Part shown: positions 1-9,945 of the stretch, piece after piece
Position numbering within the stretch: the first letter of the stretch is position 1
Layout of the letters: each line of letters opens with the position of its first letter
From: Lachnospiraceae bacterium
Lineage (GTDB): Bacteria; Bacillota; Clostridia; Lachnospirales; Lachnospiraceae
Reading direction: 5' to 3'
Assembly (NCBI GenBank): GCA_022845895.1
Contig: AP025573.1
Span: 716,501-780,500, forward strand
Length of the DNA stretch: 64,000 nt
Position numbers and translations under genes: made by a program
Notes under the pieces: model-generated
What the model was told of the DNA's origin: nothing
Database searches by the model: none
The model's input: only the letters and a program-made list of their open reading frames with translations

Positions 1-2
1 TG

Positions 3-902
3 CGGTTCCAGTCTGCCGGACATCTGACAGCGGCGCTCAGGGCAATGTCATATTCTTCTCCGTCGGCGAGGTTCAAGGATATGACGAACGGCATCGCCTT
101 TTATGAGAAGATTGCGGATATCGAGGAACACTTTGAGGAGCAGAAAGAAGCACTTGTCCAGCATTTGCAGCATCTTGTAAAGCAGCTGTTCAGACCGGAC
201 AATATGATGATCAGCTATACTGCGTCAAGAGAAGGGCTTGAAGGGCTGGACGGCCTGGTGGCGGGCCTGAAGGCAAGGCTCTTTAAGGAGGCGCCGGATG
301 AGACGCCGTGTGTCGTACACTGCGAAAAGAAAAACGAAGGGTTCAAGACCGCTTCTAAAGTACAGTATGTGGCGCGCACGGGCAATTTTATAGACAATGG
401 CGTGTCTTATACCGGTGCCCTGCAGATATTGAAAGTAATCTTAAGCTACGAATACCTCTGGCAGAATATACGTGTCAAGGGCGGCGCATATGGCTGTATG
501 AGCAATTTTAACCGCATCGGAGAAGGCTACTTCGTATCGTACCGTGATCCGAACCTGAAACGGACGCTGGACGTATATGAAGGGGTCGTGGATTATCTGA
601 AGAACTTTACGGTGAGCGAACGGGATATGACAAAGTATATCATTGGGACAATGAGCAACATAGACCAGCCCATGACACCGGCTGCAAAGGGAGACCGTTC
701 CATGAGCCTGTATATGAACAAGGTCAGCGCGGACATGATACGGGAAGAACGCAGCCAGATACTGGATGCGACTCAAGGGGATATCCAGAGCCTGTACCGC
801 GTCGTGGAGGCGGTGCTTAAGGCGGAGCAGCTCTGCGTTATCGGCAGCGAAGAGATGATAGAGGAGAACAAGGACCTGTTTCAGACGGTGACAAGTTTTT
901 AA
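3..902 (+). CDS. M16C insulinase-family metallopeptidase, C-terminal part (5' end outside window)
   Basis: The reading frame is open from base 3 of the window, so this is the last ~299 residues of a much longer protein (family members are about 970 residues). The text around residue 15 (GHLTAALRAMSYSSP), KGGAYG and the late PMTPAAKGDRSMS segment resemble presequence-protease/Cym1-type M16C peptidases, which are cytosolic clam-shell zinc proteases that degrade short peptides. The zinc-binding HxxEH lies in the missing N-terminal half. The ATG at 45 is internal, not the true start. A palindromic repeat and then era follow. Confidence 0.85.
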   Translation, partial: RFQSAGHLTAALRAMSYSSPSARFKDMTNGIAFYEKIADIEEHFEEQKEALVQHLQHLVKQLFRPDNMMISYTASREGLEGLDGLVAGLKARLFKEAPDETPCVVHCEKKNEGFKTASKVQYVARTGNFIDNGVSYTGALQILKVILSYEYLWQNIRVKGGAYGCMSNFNRIGEGYFVSYRDPNLKRTLDVYEGVVDYLKNFTVSERDMTKYIIGTMSNIDQPMTPAAKGDRSMSLYMNKVSADMIREERSQILDATQGDIQSLYRVVEAVLKAEQLCVIGSEEMIEENKDLFQTVTSF

Positions 903-904
903 CA

Positions 905-938
905 GGGGACGTAAGAAAATTAAATTTGGTTACGTACC
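905..938. repeat. REP-like palindrome, degenerate copy (GGGACGTA family)
   Basis: Imperfect inverted repeat: GGGGACGTAAG on the left and GGTTACGTACC on the right around an AT-rich loop. It shares arms and layout with the hairpins at 9034-9066, 9991-10023, 11578-11610 and 57187-57219. One mismatch breaks the outer arm. It fills most of the gap between the peptidase gene and era. Confidence 0.5.
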
Positions 939-957
939 AGATTGAGAAGGAGAACGT

Positions 958-1854
958 ATGAAGAAGGATTTTAAGTCGGGGTTCGTCACGTTGATCGGCC
1001 GCCCGAATGTAGGAAAATCAACGCTTATGAATTACCTTATCGGGCAGAAGATAGCCATCACTTCCAATAAGCCGCAGACGACACGGAACCGTATACAAAC
1101 CGTATTGACGCTGGATGAAGGGCAGATTGTGTTCGTGGACACGCCAGGAATCCATAAGGCCAAGAATAAGCTCGGCGAGTATATGGTAAATGTAGCGGAG
1201 AAGACGCTGAATGAGGTGGATGTCGTGCTGTGGCTCGTCGAGCCTTCCACGTTCATCGGCGCCGGGGAGAAGCACATCGCGGAGCGGCTCGGGAAGGTAA
1301 GTACGCCGGTCATACTCGTCATCAATAAGGTGGATATGGTGAAGAGGGAAGAGATTGCGGAGGCCATAACAGCGTATAAAGATATCTATGATTTTGCGGA
1401 AATCGTCCCGGTGTCGGCCAGAAACGGTGATAATACGGATGAGCTCATGTCGGTCGTCATGAAGTATCTGCCTTACGGACCTCAGTTCTATGACGAGGAC
1501 ACGGTTACCGACCAGCCGGAACGCCAGATTGTGGCAGAGCTTATCCGTGAGAAGGCGCTCCACAGCCTGAATGAGGAGATACCCCACGGAATTGCGGTGG
1601 CTGTTGACAGCATGAAAAAGAATAAAAAAGTAATGCATATAGATGCCACTATAATATGTGAACGTGATTCCCACAAGGGGATAATTATTGGTAAGCAAGG
1701 AAATATGTTGAAAAAGATCGGCAGCACGGCCAGGTTTGAAATAGAAAAAATGCTTGGATGCCAGGTAAACCTTAAGCTTTGGGTAAAAGTAAAAAAAGAC
1801 TGGCGTGACAGTGAGTTCCTGATGAAAAATTTTGGATACAGGGACAACGAATAA
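958..1854 (+). CDS. era: GTPase Era
   Basis: Ras-like GTPase that binds the 3' end of 16S rRNA and helps mature the 30S subunit. Of 298 residues (family usual ~300), the G domain shows G1 GRPNVGKS (residues 14-21), switch region with TTRNR, G3 DTPGIHK and G4 NKVD. The C-terminal KH RNA-binding domain shows IIIGKQGNMLKKIG. The ATG at 958 is preceded by GAGAAGGAG. Downstream order era-yqzL-recO is the usual Firmicute arrangement, which supports all three calls. Confidence 0.97.
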   Translation: MKKDFKSGFVTLIGRPNVGKSTLMNYLIGQKIAITSNKPQTTRNRIQTVLTLDEGQIVFVDTPGIHKAKNKLGEYMVNVAEKTLNEVDVVLWLVEPSTFIGAGEKHIAERLGKVSTPVILVINKVDMVKREEIAEAITAYKDIYDFAEIVPVSARNGDNTDELMSVVMKYLPYGPQFYDEDTVTDQPERQIVAELIREKALHSLNEEIPHGIAVAVDSMKKNKKVMHIDATIICERDSHKGIIIGKQGNMLKKIGSTARFEIEKMLGCQVNLKLWVKVKKDWRDSEFLMKNFGYRDNE

Positions 1855-1909
1855 AAAGGTGCGACCATGGGAGAACCTAATCTTATAAAACGGAAGATGA
1901 GGTGATTCC

Positions 1910-2125
1910 ATGGAAGACAGATACTGGGACAGATTTACCAGAACAGGAACGGTGACAGATTATCTATATTACAAAGGAATGGATATCTGCCGCCAGGTGA
2001 TGGACCGCTGCGAAACGGATGCCGCTTCGGCAGACGGTACGCACGATGTAAGACAGACAGGTGGAAGAATCAGTGAATCAGATTACGGTGACAGGCATGG
2101 TGCTTCACGCATCTCCTATAGGTGA
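1910..2125 (+). CDS. yqzL: YqzL-like small protein
   Basis: 71-residue protein between era and recO, where Firmicutes carry the ~47-residue YqzL. The N-terminal half (MEDRYWDRFTRTGTVTDYLY) has the family pattern W..F..TG.V.DYL.YK. GATGAGGTG sits just before the ATG. The last ~20 codons overlap recO out of frame, so the C-terminal third is probably unconserved tail. The function of YqzL is unknown. Confidence 0.65.
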   Translation: MEDRYWDRFTRTGTVTDYLYYKGMDICRQVMDRCETDAASADGTHDVRQTGGRISESDYGDRHGASRISYR

Positions 2126-2816
2126 ATATGACAGGCGGGTTGTAATTCTGACGAAGGAGCGGGGGAAGATATCTGCATTTGCGCGTGGGGCCAGAAGGCC
2201 CCACAGCGCGCTTGTAGGTGTAACCAGCCCGTTTACATTCGGTGAATTCACGGTATACGAGGGGCGGACATCATATACGCTTGTGTCGGCCTCTGTTTCC
2301 AATTATTTTTCGGAATTGAGGATGGATGTAGAGGGCGCTTACTACGGCTTTTATTTTTTGGACTTTGCAGGTTATTATGCCAGGGAATACAATGACGAGA
2401 CGCTGCTGCTGAAGCTCTTATACCAGACGCTGCGCGCGTTGACCAACCCGCATCTTGACAACCGTCTTATCCGCTACATATTTGAGTTGAAAGCAGTAGC
2501 GGTCAACGGAGAGGCACCTCAGGTTTTTGAATGTGTCCACTGCGGGGACAGAGAACGGCCCGCGCTGTTCAGTGTATCAAAGGGGGGACTTGTGTGCAGC
2601 AAATGCCAGAGGACGACTGGGGACGGGGTCCGGCTGCTTGCGTCTACGCTTTATGCGATGCAGTATATCATCAGCTCGCCGGTGGAAAAGCTATATACGT
2701 TTGCGGTCAAAGAAGATGTTCTGGAGGAACTCGGCAAGATTGTCGGTGCATATTTGGACGCTTATGTGGAAAAACACTTCAAATCCCTGGAAATACTGGA
2801 AACAATTGTACGATAG
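2073..2816 (+). CDS. recO: DNA repair protein RecO
   Basis: Recombination mediator that loads RecA with RecR on SSB-coated DNA. The N-terminal OB fold (ITVTGMVLHASPIGEYDRRV, then GKISAFARGARRP) is followed by a helical domain and a zinc motif C-x2-C...C-x2-C (CVHCG, CSKC at residues ~155-180). I chose GTG 2073 because AGGTGG lies 9 bases upstream; a second in-frame GTG at 2061 overlaps that site and would add four residues. Its start lies inside yqzL, so the two are translationally linked. Confidence 0.93.
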   Translation: MNQITVTGMVLHASPIGEYDRRVVILTKERGKISAFARGARRPHSALVGVTSPFTFGEFTVYEGRTSYTLVSASVSNYFSELRMDVEGAYYGFYFLDFAGYYAREYNDETLLLKLLYQTLRALTNPHLDNRLIRYIFELKAVAVNGEAPQVFECVHCGDRERPALFSVSKGGLVCSKCQRTTGDGVRLLASTLYAMQYIISSPVEKLYTFAVKEDVLEELGKIVGAYLDAYVEKHFKSLEILETIVR

Positions 2817-2819
2817 GGC

Positions 2820-2848
2820 TTGAAAACCCCGGTTGATAACTGTATAAT
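2820..2848 (+). promoter_or_regulatory. Sigma-A promoter for glyQS
   Basis: TTGAAA (2820-2825), 17-base spacer, TATAAT (2843-2848). Transcription would start near 2855, giving a leader of about 35 bases to the ATG at 2890. The ATG at 2860 would then be almost leaderless. Confidence 0.7.
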
Positions 2849-2889
2849 AATTAACAATTATGAAACTTATAGAAGGCGAGGATGAGGAT

Positions 2890-4281
2890 ATGGTAGAAAA
2901 AACGATGGATAAGATTGTAGCGTTGGCGAAATCAAGAGGATTCGTATACCCGGGGTCTGAGATTTACGGCGGGCTTGCTAATACATGGGACTATGGTAAT
3001 CTCGGTGTAGAATTAAAGAATAATGTAAAAAGAGCATGGTGGCAGAAGTTCGTACAGGAGTCTCCCTACAATGTAGGAGTGGACTGTGCAATCCTGATGA
3101 ATCCGCAGACATGGGTAGCCAGCGGACATCTCGGGGGATTCAGCGATCCTCTGATGGACTGTAAGGAATGCCACGAGCGTTTCCGTGCAGATAAGATGAT
3201 AGAAGACTTTGCACATGCCAAGGGACTTGACATCGGAGACAGCATCGACGGCTGGAGCCATGAGCAGATGGAAGCCTATATCAAGGAGCATGAAGTTCCA
3301 TGTCCGACCTGCGGAAAACATAATTTTACGGAAATCCGGGAATTCAACCTTATGTTCAAGACATTCCAGGGCGTTACAGAAGATGCCAAGAGTGTCGTAT
3401 ATCTTCGTCCGGAGACTGCGCAGGGAATCTTTGTAAACTTTAAGAATGTACAGCGTACATCGAGAAAGAAGATTCCATTCGGCATCTGCCAGGTGGGCAA
3501 ATCATTCCGTAATGAGATTACGCCAGGCAACTTTACCTTCCGCACGAGAGAGTTTGAGCAGATGGAGCTGGAATTCTTCTGCGAGCCGGGTACAGACCTT
3601 GAGTGGTTCAACTATTGGAAGAAGTTCTGCCTGAACTGGCTTGAGACGCTGGGGCTGAAAGACGATGAAGTGCGTTACCGCGATCATTCGCCGGAAGAAC
3701 TGAGTCATTACAGCAACGCGACCACGGACATCGAATACCTCTTCCCGTTCGGATGGGGAGAATTGTGGGGCGTCGCTGACCGTACCAACTATGACCTTAC
3801 ACAGCATCAGAATGTGTCAAAGCAGGATATGAGCTATTTTGACGATGAGAAGAAGGAAAAATATATCCCGTATGTCATCGAGCCTTCGCTGGGCGCGGAC
3901 CGTATGGTGCTTGCGTTCCTGTGCAGCGCATACGATGAGGAGGAGCTGGAAGGCGGAGATGTGAGGACGGTGCTTCATTTCCATCCGGCACTTGCCCCAG
4001 TTAAGATCGGCATCCTTCCGCTGTCTAAAAAATTAAATGAAGGGGCGGAAAAAGTATATGCACGCCTGAGCAAGAAGTATAACTGCGAGTTTGACGACCG
4101 CGGCAATATCGGCAAGCGTTACCGCCGTCAGGACGAGATCGGTACTCCGTTCTGCGTGACATATGACTTTGATTCTGAGGAAGACGGAGCGGTTACCGTT
4201 CGTGACAGAGATACGATGGAGCAGGAGAGAGTCAAGATTGAAGATCTGGAAGCTTATTTTGCAGAAAAGTTTGAATGGTAG
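2890..4281 (+). CDS. glyQS: Glycyl-tRNA synthetase, dimeric (alpha2) type
   Basis: Class II aminoacyl-tRNA synthetase that charges tRNA-Gly. At 463 residues it is the single-chain form, not the alpha2beta2 GlyQ/GlyS form. Visible signatures are YPGSEIYGG near the N-terminus, motif 2 ([19 protein letters not shown]) and motif 3 ([14 protein letters not shown]). A CxxC pair occurs in the insertion (CKEC, CPTC). The start ATG 2890 has GAGGATGAGG ahead of it; an in-frame ATG ten codons upstream (2860) lacks a ribosome site. A terminator follows. Confidence 0.97.
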   Translation: MVEKTMDKIVALAKSRGFVYPGSEIYGGLANTWDYGNLGVELKNNVKRAWWQKFVQESPYNVGVDCAILMNPQTWVASGHLGGFSDPLMDCKECHERFRADKMIEDFAHAKGLDIGDSIDGWSHEQMEAYIKEHEVPCPTCGKHNFTEIREFNLMFKTFQGVTEDAKSVVYLRPETAQGIFVNFKNVQRTSRKKIPFGICQVGKSFRNEITPGNFTFRTREFEQMELEFFCEPGTDLEWFNYWKKFCLNWLETLGLKDDEVRYRDHSPEELSHYSNATTDIEYLFPFGWGELWGVADRTNYDLTQHQNVSKQDMSYFDDEKKEKYIPYVIEPSLGADRMVLAFLCSAYDEEELEGGDVRTVLHFHPALAPVKIGILPLSKKLNEGAEKVYARLSKKYNCEFDDRGNIGKRYRRQDEIGTPFCVTYDFDSEEDGAVTVRDRDTMEQERVKIEDLEAYFAEKFEW

Positions 4282-4311
4282 GAACGAGTAGCAAGATACT
4301 GTAACAATGGT

Positions 4312-4352
4312 CCCCTTTTGCCGGATAGTAAATGAGGTAAAAGGGGGCTTTA
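4312..4352 (+). terminator. Rho-independent terminator after glyQS
   Basis: Stem CCCCTTTTGCC / GGTAAAAGGGG (one G-U pair) with a 13-base loop, followed by CTTTATATA. It separates glyQS from the pentapeptide-repeat gene. Confidence 0.75.
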
Positions 4353-4386
4353 TATATCCTGACCTGGAATGGTTGACGGAGGTGGC

Positions 4387-5100
4387 ATGATGCTTCGGAA
4401 GGTGACGCGGGAGGAACTCGCGGATATAATCAGTAGGAGAACGCCGGGAGAGCAGTTGGATCTGCATGAAACGCTGTTGGAAAATATGGATCTCTCCGGC
4501 TGGGACTTGCATAATATTAATTTCAATAAAAGCGATATACGTAATGTGAACCTGGACAAGGCCAACATGGCATATCTTAAAGCGGACAATGCATTTTTCG
4601 GAGGTTCTACGTTCCGGGGAACGAATCTGTCCGGGGCGTACCTGCATTCTGCCGACTTGAGAGGATGCGATCTGACCGGCGCTGACATACGGGGTGCGGA
4701 CCTGTTTGCGTCAGCCTTGGAAAGGGCGGACCTGACAGGAATCAAGACGGACGAGGAGACGAAGTATTATCACTTATACTGTCCTGAAAAAGGCCCTTTT
4801 ATCGGATGGAAAGTGTGTTTTGGAAGAAGAATCGTCCAGCTTCTCGTGCCGGAAGATGCCAGAAGGATAACAGGTACGACAAATGAAGTAAAGTGTGATA
4901 AAGCAAAAGTGCTGACGATAAAGAGCGTAGATTACCGTGAGAGCTACAATGAGGCCCATTCATATGTGGATGAGGATTTTGTGTACCGCACGGGGGAGAT
5001 GGTCTATGCAGATAACTTTAACCCGGACCGATTCCTTGACTCGGCGGGCGGGATACATATCTGGCTTACGAGAGAAGAGGCCATCGCATATCTCGGCTAA
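4387..5100 (+). CDS. Pentapeptide-repeat protein with extra C-terminal domain
   Basis: About 237 residues. Residues ~25-125 are tandem pentapeptides of A(D/N)LXX type (DLSGW, NLDKA, NLSGA, DLRGC, DLTGA, DIRGA, ADLTG), which fold as a right-handed quadrilateral beta helix. The C-terminal ~110 residues form a separate non-repeat domain (KYYHLYCPEKGPFIGWK..., ending IWLTREEAIAYLG) found in other Firmicute pentapeptide proteins and of unknown role. GGAGGTGG lies directly before ATG 4387/4390; the upstream in-frame ATG 4369 has no such site. No signal peptide or membrane segment, so likely cytosolic. No function is inferred. Confidence 0.8.
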   Translation: MMLRKVTREELADIISRRTPGEQLDLHETLLENMDLSGWDLHNINFNKSDIRNVNLDKANMAYLKADNAFFGGSTFRGTNLSGAYLHSADLRGCDLTGADIRGADLFASALERADLTGIKTDEETKYYHLYCPEKGPFIGWKVCFGRRIVQLLVPEDARRITGTTNEVKCDKAKVLTIKSVDYRESYNEAHSYVDEDFVYRTGEMVYADNFNPDRFLDSAGGIHIWLTREEAIAYLG

Positions 5101-5106
5101 ATGGAT

Positions 5107-5148
5107 AAAGGAAAGGCATCCGTCCATGTGGACGGATGCCTTTCCTTT
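5107..5148. terminator. Bidirectional terminator
   Basis: Perfect 19-bp stem (5107-5125 with 5130-5148) and 4-base loop, with AAAGG arms giving A- and T-rich flanks on both strands. It lies between the convergent pentapeptide gene and sstT and can serve both. Confidence 0.9.
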
Positions 5149-5156
5149 GCTATTCA

Positions 5157-6425
5157 TCAGCTTGCTTTGACTTCTTTCTTTCTGATTGTGATATCGGTCG
5201 TATAGCTTTCCGGATGCTTTCTTCTGTCTAACAGCTCTGCAGATGCTGTGTAAAGCACATCTGTAGAAGAGTTGAGTGCTGTCTCACAGGAATCCTGGAT
5301 AACACCGATGATAAAACCAACACCGACAACCTGCATCGCTACGTCATTCGGGATTCCGAACAGGCTGCATGCAAGCGGTACGAGAAGCAGGGAACCGCCG
5401 GCAACACCGGATGCTCCGCACGCGCTGGCTGCTGACAATACGCAGAGAATGATAGCTGTCGGGAAATCGACAGATACGCCGAGCGTATGTGCTGCCGCAA
5501 GAGCGAGAACGGAAATCGTGATAGCGGCTCCGCCCATGTTGATAGTAGCGCCGAGCGGGATGGAGATAGAATATGTATCTTCGTCAAGTCCCAGGCTTTC
5601 ACACAGTTCCATGTTGACCGGAATATTGGCGGCTGAACTACGTGTGAAGAATGCTGTAATACCGCTGTCCTTGAGACATTTCAGAACGAGCGGATAAGGA
5701 TTCTTCCTGTAACAGATGAATACGATAATCGGGTTTACGACGAGTGCTACGAAGAATACGCTTCCCACGATGACAAGGATTAACTTTCCGTATGAAAGAA
5801 GAGCATCAAGCCCCTGTTCAGATATCGTGTTGAAGATAAGGCCCATGATACCGAATGGTGCACAGCTGATGACCCATCTGACAGCCTGAGATACGGCATC
5901 TGCAATGTTGTTGAGCGCTTTCTTCGTTCCATCGCTGGCTTTTTTAAGTGCAAGGCCAAAGATAACCGCCCATGCAAGGATACCGATATAGTTTGCATTT
6001 ACGATGGATTCGACAGGATTGGACACGATGTTCATCAGGAGGTTGGTAAGCACTTCGCCTACGCCGCCTGGTGCGGTCATATCTTCTACGCTGTCAGTAA
6101 GTGTAAGTGTAATCGGGAACAGGAAGCTTGCCACTACAGCGACACATCCTGCAAGGAAGGTACCGAGCAGATATAATACTACTACGGTTTTCATATTTGT
6201 CTTCTGTCCTTTTCCCTGGTTACAGAGGGCGCTCATTACAAGGAAGAATACAAGGATTGGAGCAATCGCTTTCAGCGCTCCTACAAATAACTGGCCTAAT
6301 AATGCGATAGGCGTTGCCTGTGGAACAACCAGACCAAGAATTAAACCGATGATCAAACCGCAGATAATCCTCTTTACAAGACTGATGCTGTTCCATTTGG
6401 TGATAATGTTTTTCATGTTTCTCAT
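5157..6425 (-). CDS. sstT: Serine/threonine:Na+ symporter SstT
   Basis: Dicarboxylate/amino-acid:cation symporter of the glutamate-transporter fold, 422 residues (SstT usually ~410). It is an inner-membrane protein with about eight helices plus two hairpin loops. The N-terminus ([20 protein letters not shown]), the serine-rich hairpin [14 protein letters not shown] and the helix 7 NMGGAAITI segment are diagnostic. Start may be 6425 or the ATG at 6413-6418 three codons in. It faces tdh-kbl across a divergent promoter region, so imported threonine is probably fed to the threonine dehydrogenase pathway. Confidence 0.93.
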   Translation of the reverse strand: MRNMKNIITKWNSISLVKRIICGLIIGLILGLVVPQATPIALLGQLFVGALKAIAPILVFFLVMSALCNQGKGQKTNMKTVVVLYLLGTFLAGCVAVVASFLFPITLTLTDSVEDMTAPGGVGEVLTNLLMNIVSNPVESIVNANYIGILAWAVIFGLALKKASDGTKKALNNIADAVSQAVRWVISCAPFGIMGLIFNTISEQGLDALLSYGKLILVIVGSVFFVALVVNPIIVFICYRKNPYPLVLKCLKDSGITAFFTRSSAANIPVNMELCESLGLDEDTYSISIPLGATINMGGAAITISVLALAAAHTLGVSVDFPTAIILCVLSAASACGASGVAGGSLLLVPLACSLFGIPNDVAMQVVGVGFIIGVIQDSCETALNSSTDVLYTASAELLDRRKHPESYTTDITIRKKEVKAS

Positions 6426-6544
6426 TTCGCAGATATTGACATATTACATATCGTAACATATATCTGCTTTCCTCTCTTTCTTTTAGTTTCGTTTTCCCCA
6501 ACGTGAGACTATTATCTCATAAAGTTGTGAATAATGCTATATAA

Positions 6545-6573
6545 ATTATAGTTTAACAGAGTCGATTTGTAAA
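6545..6573 (-). promoter_or_regulatory. Promoter for sstT with downstream palindrome
   Basis: On the minus strand TTTACA (6568-6573), 17-base spacer, TATAAT (6545-6550). A short palindrome TGAGA-N6-TCTCA at 6504-6519 lies ~30 bases downstream in the leader, where a repressor could act. The 5' leader is ~110 bases. The rest of 6426-6728 holds only the two divergent promoters. Confidence 0.6.
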
Positions 6574-6644
6574 TAATAACATAGCTGAATTTTTAATTGT
6601 GCAAAAAATGAAGTGAATCGTATAAAAAAACATGGAATCCATCA

Positions 6645-6673
6645 TTGTATATGGATAAAATGAATGATATAAT
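6645..6673 (+). promoter_or_regulatory. Promoter for tdh-kbl
   Basis: TTGTAT (6645-6650), 17-base spacer, consensus TATAAT (6668-6673), about 55 bases before the tdh ATG. Confidence 0.7.
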
Positions 6674-6728
6674 TAATTCGAAAATAACCGTCTGGGGATG
6701 GCGGTAATAAGATTGGGAGGTTATAAAC

Positions 6729-7793
6729 ATGGGAGATATTAAAAATGACGGAATGATGTGGGCACTCGTGAAAGAAAAGCCGGAAGAAGGTCTGTGGATG
6801 AAGAGGGTTCCTGTTCCGGAAGTAGGTCCAAATGATGTCAAGATTAAGATTCACAAGACAGCTATCTGTGGAACAGATGTACATATTTACCAGTGGAATG
6901 ACTGGGCACAGCACACGATTCCGGTAGGGCTTACCGCGGGACATGAATATGTTGGTGAGGTTGTCGAGGTAGGAGACGGCGTCCAGGGATTCCATATAGG
7001 GGATTTGGTGTCGGGCGAAGGCCATATCACATGCGGTCAGTGCCGCAACTGCCTGGAGGGCCACAAGGAAAACTGTAAAGATGCCAAAGGGGTCGGAGTC
7101 AACAGAGACGGCGCGTTCGCAGAGTATCTTGTAATTCCGTCATCCAACGTATGGCCGTGCAATCCCGCGATTCCGGAAGAGATGTATGCGATATTCGATC
7201 CATTTGGAAATGCGACCCACACGGCTCTGTCTTATGATGTGCTCGGAGAAGATGTCCTTATAACGGGAGCAGGCCCGATTGGTATCATGGCAGCGGCGAT
7301 TGTCAAGTTCTCAGGGGCAAGACATGTTGTTGTTACAGATCTCAATCCATACCGCCTGGAACTTGCCAAGAAGCTTGGCGCGACAAGAGTTGTCAATTTG
7401 AAAGAAGAAAAGCTTGCGGATGTTATGAAGGAAATCGGCATGACAGAAGGGTTTGATGTAGGACTTGAGATGTCAGGCAGCCAGCCTGGACTTTCTGATA
7501 TGATTCATAACATGAAGCACGGTGGAAAGATTGCACTTCTCGGTCTCCAGAGGACAGATGCTGTCGTAGACCTTGAGACAGTCATATTCAACGGCCTGAA
7601 CCTCCGTGGAATCTATGGAAGAAAAGTGTGGGATACATGGTACAAGATGTCTACCATGCTCCAGGCTGGACTGGATATCTCTGATATCATCACACACCAC
7701 TTTGATATCAAAGATTATGAAAAGGGATTCGAAGCGATGATTTCCGGGCAGTCAGGAAAGGTAATCTTAGACTGGGCACATGTGAATGATTAG
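6729..7793 (+). CDS. tdh: L-threonine 3-dehydrogenase
   Basis: Zinc-dependent medium-chain dehydrogenase that oxidises L-threonine with NAD+ to 2-amino-3-ketobutyrate. Catalytic zinc ligands are in CGTDVHIY and GHEYVG; four structural-zinc cysteines lie in [15 protein letters not shown] (~residues 99-115). The Rossmann motif [10 protein letters not shown] follows at ~180. Length 354 against ~341-350 for the family. GGGAGG precedes the ATG. Its product is the substrate of the next gene, kbl, which starts ~30 bases after it. Confidence 0.95.
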   Translation: MGDIKNDGMMWALVKEKPEEGLWMKRVPVPEVGPNDVKIKIHKTAICGTDVHIYQWNDWAQHTIPVGLTAGHEYVGEVVEVGDGVQGFHIGDLVSGEGHITCGQCRNCLEGHKENCKDAKGVGVNRDGAFAEYLVIPSSNVWPCNPAIPEEMYAIFDPFGNATHTALSYDVLGEDVLITGAGPIGIMAAAIVKFSGARHVVVTDLNPYRLELAKKLGATRVVNLKEEKLADVMKEIGMTEGFDVGLEMSGSQPGLSDMIHNMKHGGKIALLGLQRTDAVVDLETVIFNGLNLRGIYGRKVWDTWYKMSTMLQAGLDISDIITHHFDIKDYEKGFEAMISGQSGKVILDWAHVND

Positions 7794-7824
7794 TATTTAT
7801 AATTATAAGAAAGGACTGATACCA

Positions 7825-9024
7825 ATGGCACGTAAAGACGACATATTAAGCATCTACACAAAAGAAGTAGAAGGAATAAAGGAGGCGGGACTTTTTAAAG
7901 GAGAGGCGCCTTTTGTCTCCCCGCAAGGTTCAAGAGTAACGATGGAAGACGGCAGAGAGCTTCTCTGCATGTGTGCGAACAACTACCTCGGACTGGGAAA
8001 CAGCCCGCGCCTTATAGAAGCAGCGAAGAAGACATATGACGATAAGGGGTATGGAGTAGCATCCGTACGCTTTATCTGCGGCACGCAGGATATTCATAAG
8101 AAGCTGGAGAAGAAGATATCAGATTTCCTCGGCACGGATGACACGATACTGTATTCATCCTGCTTCGATGCAAACGGAGGCCTGTTTGAGACACTGCTTA
8201 CGGCTGACGATGCGGTTATCAGCGATGAGCTGAACCATGCTTCGATTATCGATGGCGTACGCCTGTGCAAGGCAAAGCGCTTCCGCTACAAGAACAATGA
8301 CATGGAGGACCTGGAGGCCAGATTAAAAGAGGCGGATGAAGCCGGCGCACGGGTGAAGCTGATTGCGACGGACGGCGTATTCTCTATGGACGGCATCATA
8401 TGCAACTTAAAAGGCGTATGTGACCTGGCAGACAAGTACAATGCACTTGTGATGGTCGATGACAGCCACGCGGTTGGATTCGTAGGCAAGACGGGCCGGG
8501 GAACTCCGGAACACTGTGGTGTACAGGGGCGCGTCGACATCATTACAGGAACACTTGGAAAAGCCCTCGGCGGGGCTTCGGGCGGATATACGTCAGGCCG
8601 CAGGGAGATTATCGATCTGCTGCGCCAGAGAAGCCGTCCGTACCTGTTCTCCAACTCACTGGCTCCGGCTATCGCAGGCGCCAGCATCGAACTGTTCGAT
8701 ATGCTTGATGAGAGTACAGAGCTTCGTGACCACCTGGAAGAAGTGACGTCCTACTACCGTAAAGAGCTGGTAGACAATGGCTTTGACATCATTCCTGGAA
8801 CACATCCATGCGTACCGGTAATGCTGTATGATGAGAAGACGGCGGCAGAATTTGCAAAGCGTATGATGGACAAAGGCGTCTATGTAGTAGCATTCTCATT
8901 CCCTGTAGTACCGAAGGGAAAGGCAAGAATCCGAACACAAGTATGCGCAAGCCATACAAAAGAAGATATAGACTTTATCGTAAAATGCTTCAAAGAAGTA
9001 AGAAGCGAGATGGGATTAAAGTAA
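7825..9024 (+). CDS. kbl: Glycine C-acetyltransferase (2-amino-3-ketobutyrate CoA ligase)
   Basis: PLP enzyme of the alpha-oxoamine synthase family. It cleaves 2-amino-3-ketobutyrate with CoA into glycine and acetyl-CoA, completing threonine breakdown. 399 residues (E. coli Kbl 398). Visible are CANNYLGLG, the substrate loop [22 protein letters not shown] and the PLP lysine in GTLGKALGG (~residue 245). Start taken at ATG 7825 with AAAGGA upstream; the frame extends 13 codons further but without support. In an operon with tdh. Confidence 0.95.
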   Translation: MARKDDILSIYTKEVEGIKEAGLFKGEAPFVSPQGSRVTMEDGRELLCMCANNYLGLGNSPRLIEAAKKTYDDKGYGVASVRFICGTQDIHKKLEKKISDFLGTDDTILYSSCFDANGGLFETLLTADDAVISDELNHASIIDGVRLCKAKRFRYKNNDMEDLEARLKEADEAGARVKLIATDGVFSMDGIICNLKGVCDLADKYNALVMVDDSHAVGFVGKTGRGTPEHCGVQGRVDIITGTLGKALGGASGGYTSGRREIIDLLRQRSRPYLFSNSLAPAIAGASIELFDMLDESTELRDHLEEVTSYYRKELVDNGFDIIPGTHPCVPVMLYDEKTAAEFAKRMMDKGVYVVAFSFPVVPKGKARIRTQVCASHTKEDIDFIVKCFKEVRSEMGLK

Positions 9025-9032
9025 TAAAAAAT

Positions 9033-9111
9033 GGGGACGTGATCTTTTTAAAAAGGGTTACGTCCCAAATTGAACTTTGTGGTGTACCTAAATGGAATAT
9101 GCCCTGTACCT
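9033..9111 (+). repeat. Left composite REP arm of the RAYT unit
   Basis: Hairpin GGGGACGTGATC / GGGTTACGTCCC (9033-9066) followed by AAATTGAACTTTGTGGTGTACC and a CCCTGTACCT end. It is the inverted counterpart of 9946-10024 and may also end the tdh-kbl transcript. Confidence 0.8.
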
Positions 9112-9129
9112 AATGAAGGGAGGGGCACA

Positions 9130-9900
9130 TTGCCGACAAAGAAAAGACAGGAAAGCAGTACCGGTTTTTATCACGTTGTGGTCAGAGGTATAAACAAAGA
9201 ACGGATTTATAATCAACGTCGTGAAAAAGGTTATCTCAAAAAGATTATCATAAAACATCTTAATAAGTATCATGTGGAAATATATGCATTTTGCATTATG
9301 TCCAATCATGCCCATTTTATAATCAGGGCAGAAATTCAGGAATTATCTCTATTTATGGCTAGAATACTAGCTGAATATGCATCTTATTACAACTATAAGC
9401 ATCAAAGGAACGGACATGTATTTCAAAATAGATTCACAAGTGAATGTATTGAGACAGAATCATATTTTTGGAATTGTATCCGTTACATACATATGAATCC
9501 GGTAAAGGCCAATATAGTTAAGACTCCTTTGCGTTATATCTACAGCAGCATGAATGAATATTGTGGTAATATGCCGGTTGTAATTCATGAAAAAGCCCTT
9601 TTTGTTTACAAAGAAAAGTTTTCAAGTGTTTCAGAGTTTAAGGATTTCCATCAGCATCGGAGATATGAAGTATTCAATGATATACCAATTGAAAAACAAG
9701 AACAGCGGATGGAAATCGCATTATTAATATTAAAGAGCATATATGATAAAAACAACTTAGAACTGCTGGAACAAGTTTTGGAGCAGAAAGAGTTACGAAA
9801 AGAATATATTAAGCAATTGAAAGTAGTTCTGAACATATCCGACAAGCTGATTCATAATATTTGTATGGAAGTGAGACGCTTTATTGAACATAAGATGTAA
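9130..9900 (+). CDS. REP-associated tyrosine transposase (Y1/IS200-like HUH nuclease)
   Basis: About 256 residues. The N-terminal Y1 domain shows FYHVVVRG (~residue 12), the HUH motif in CIMSNHAHFII (~residues 57-67) and the catalytic tyrosine region RYIHMNPVKANIV. HVFQNRF is typical of RAYT and IS200-like proteins, which nick single-stranded DNA at palindromes. The C-terminal ~100 residues (to IEHKM) resemble a helical DNA-binding region. The best start is TTG 9130 with GAAGGGAGGGG before it; the frame has no upstream ATG. Codon use is more AT-rich than neighbours, which suggests acquisition. Confidence 0.85.
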   Translation: MPTKKRQESSTGFYHVVVRGINKERIYNQRREKGYLKKIIIKHLNKYHVEIYAFCIMSNHAHFIIRAEIQELSLFMARILAEYASYYNYKHQRNGHVFQNRFTSECIETESYFWNCIRYIHMNPVKANIVKTPLRYIYSSMNEYCGNMPVVIHEKALFVYKEKFSSVSEFKDFHQHRRYEVFNDIPIEKQEQRMEIALLILKSIYDKNNLELLEQVLEQKELRKEYIKQLKVVLNISDKLIHNICMEVRRFIEHKM

Positions 9901-9945
9901 TAATGTATATAATCTAGAATAATGCAAATCCTAAGAATGTTTTAA

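Noticed and set aside
1018..1911. 297-residue minus-strand frame over era
   Set aside because: Shadow of era, whose GTPase and KH motifs are unambiguous.
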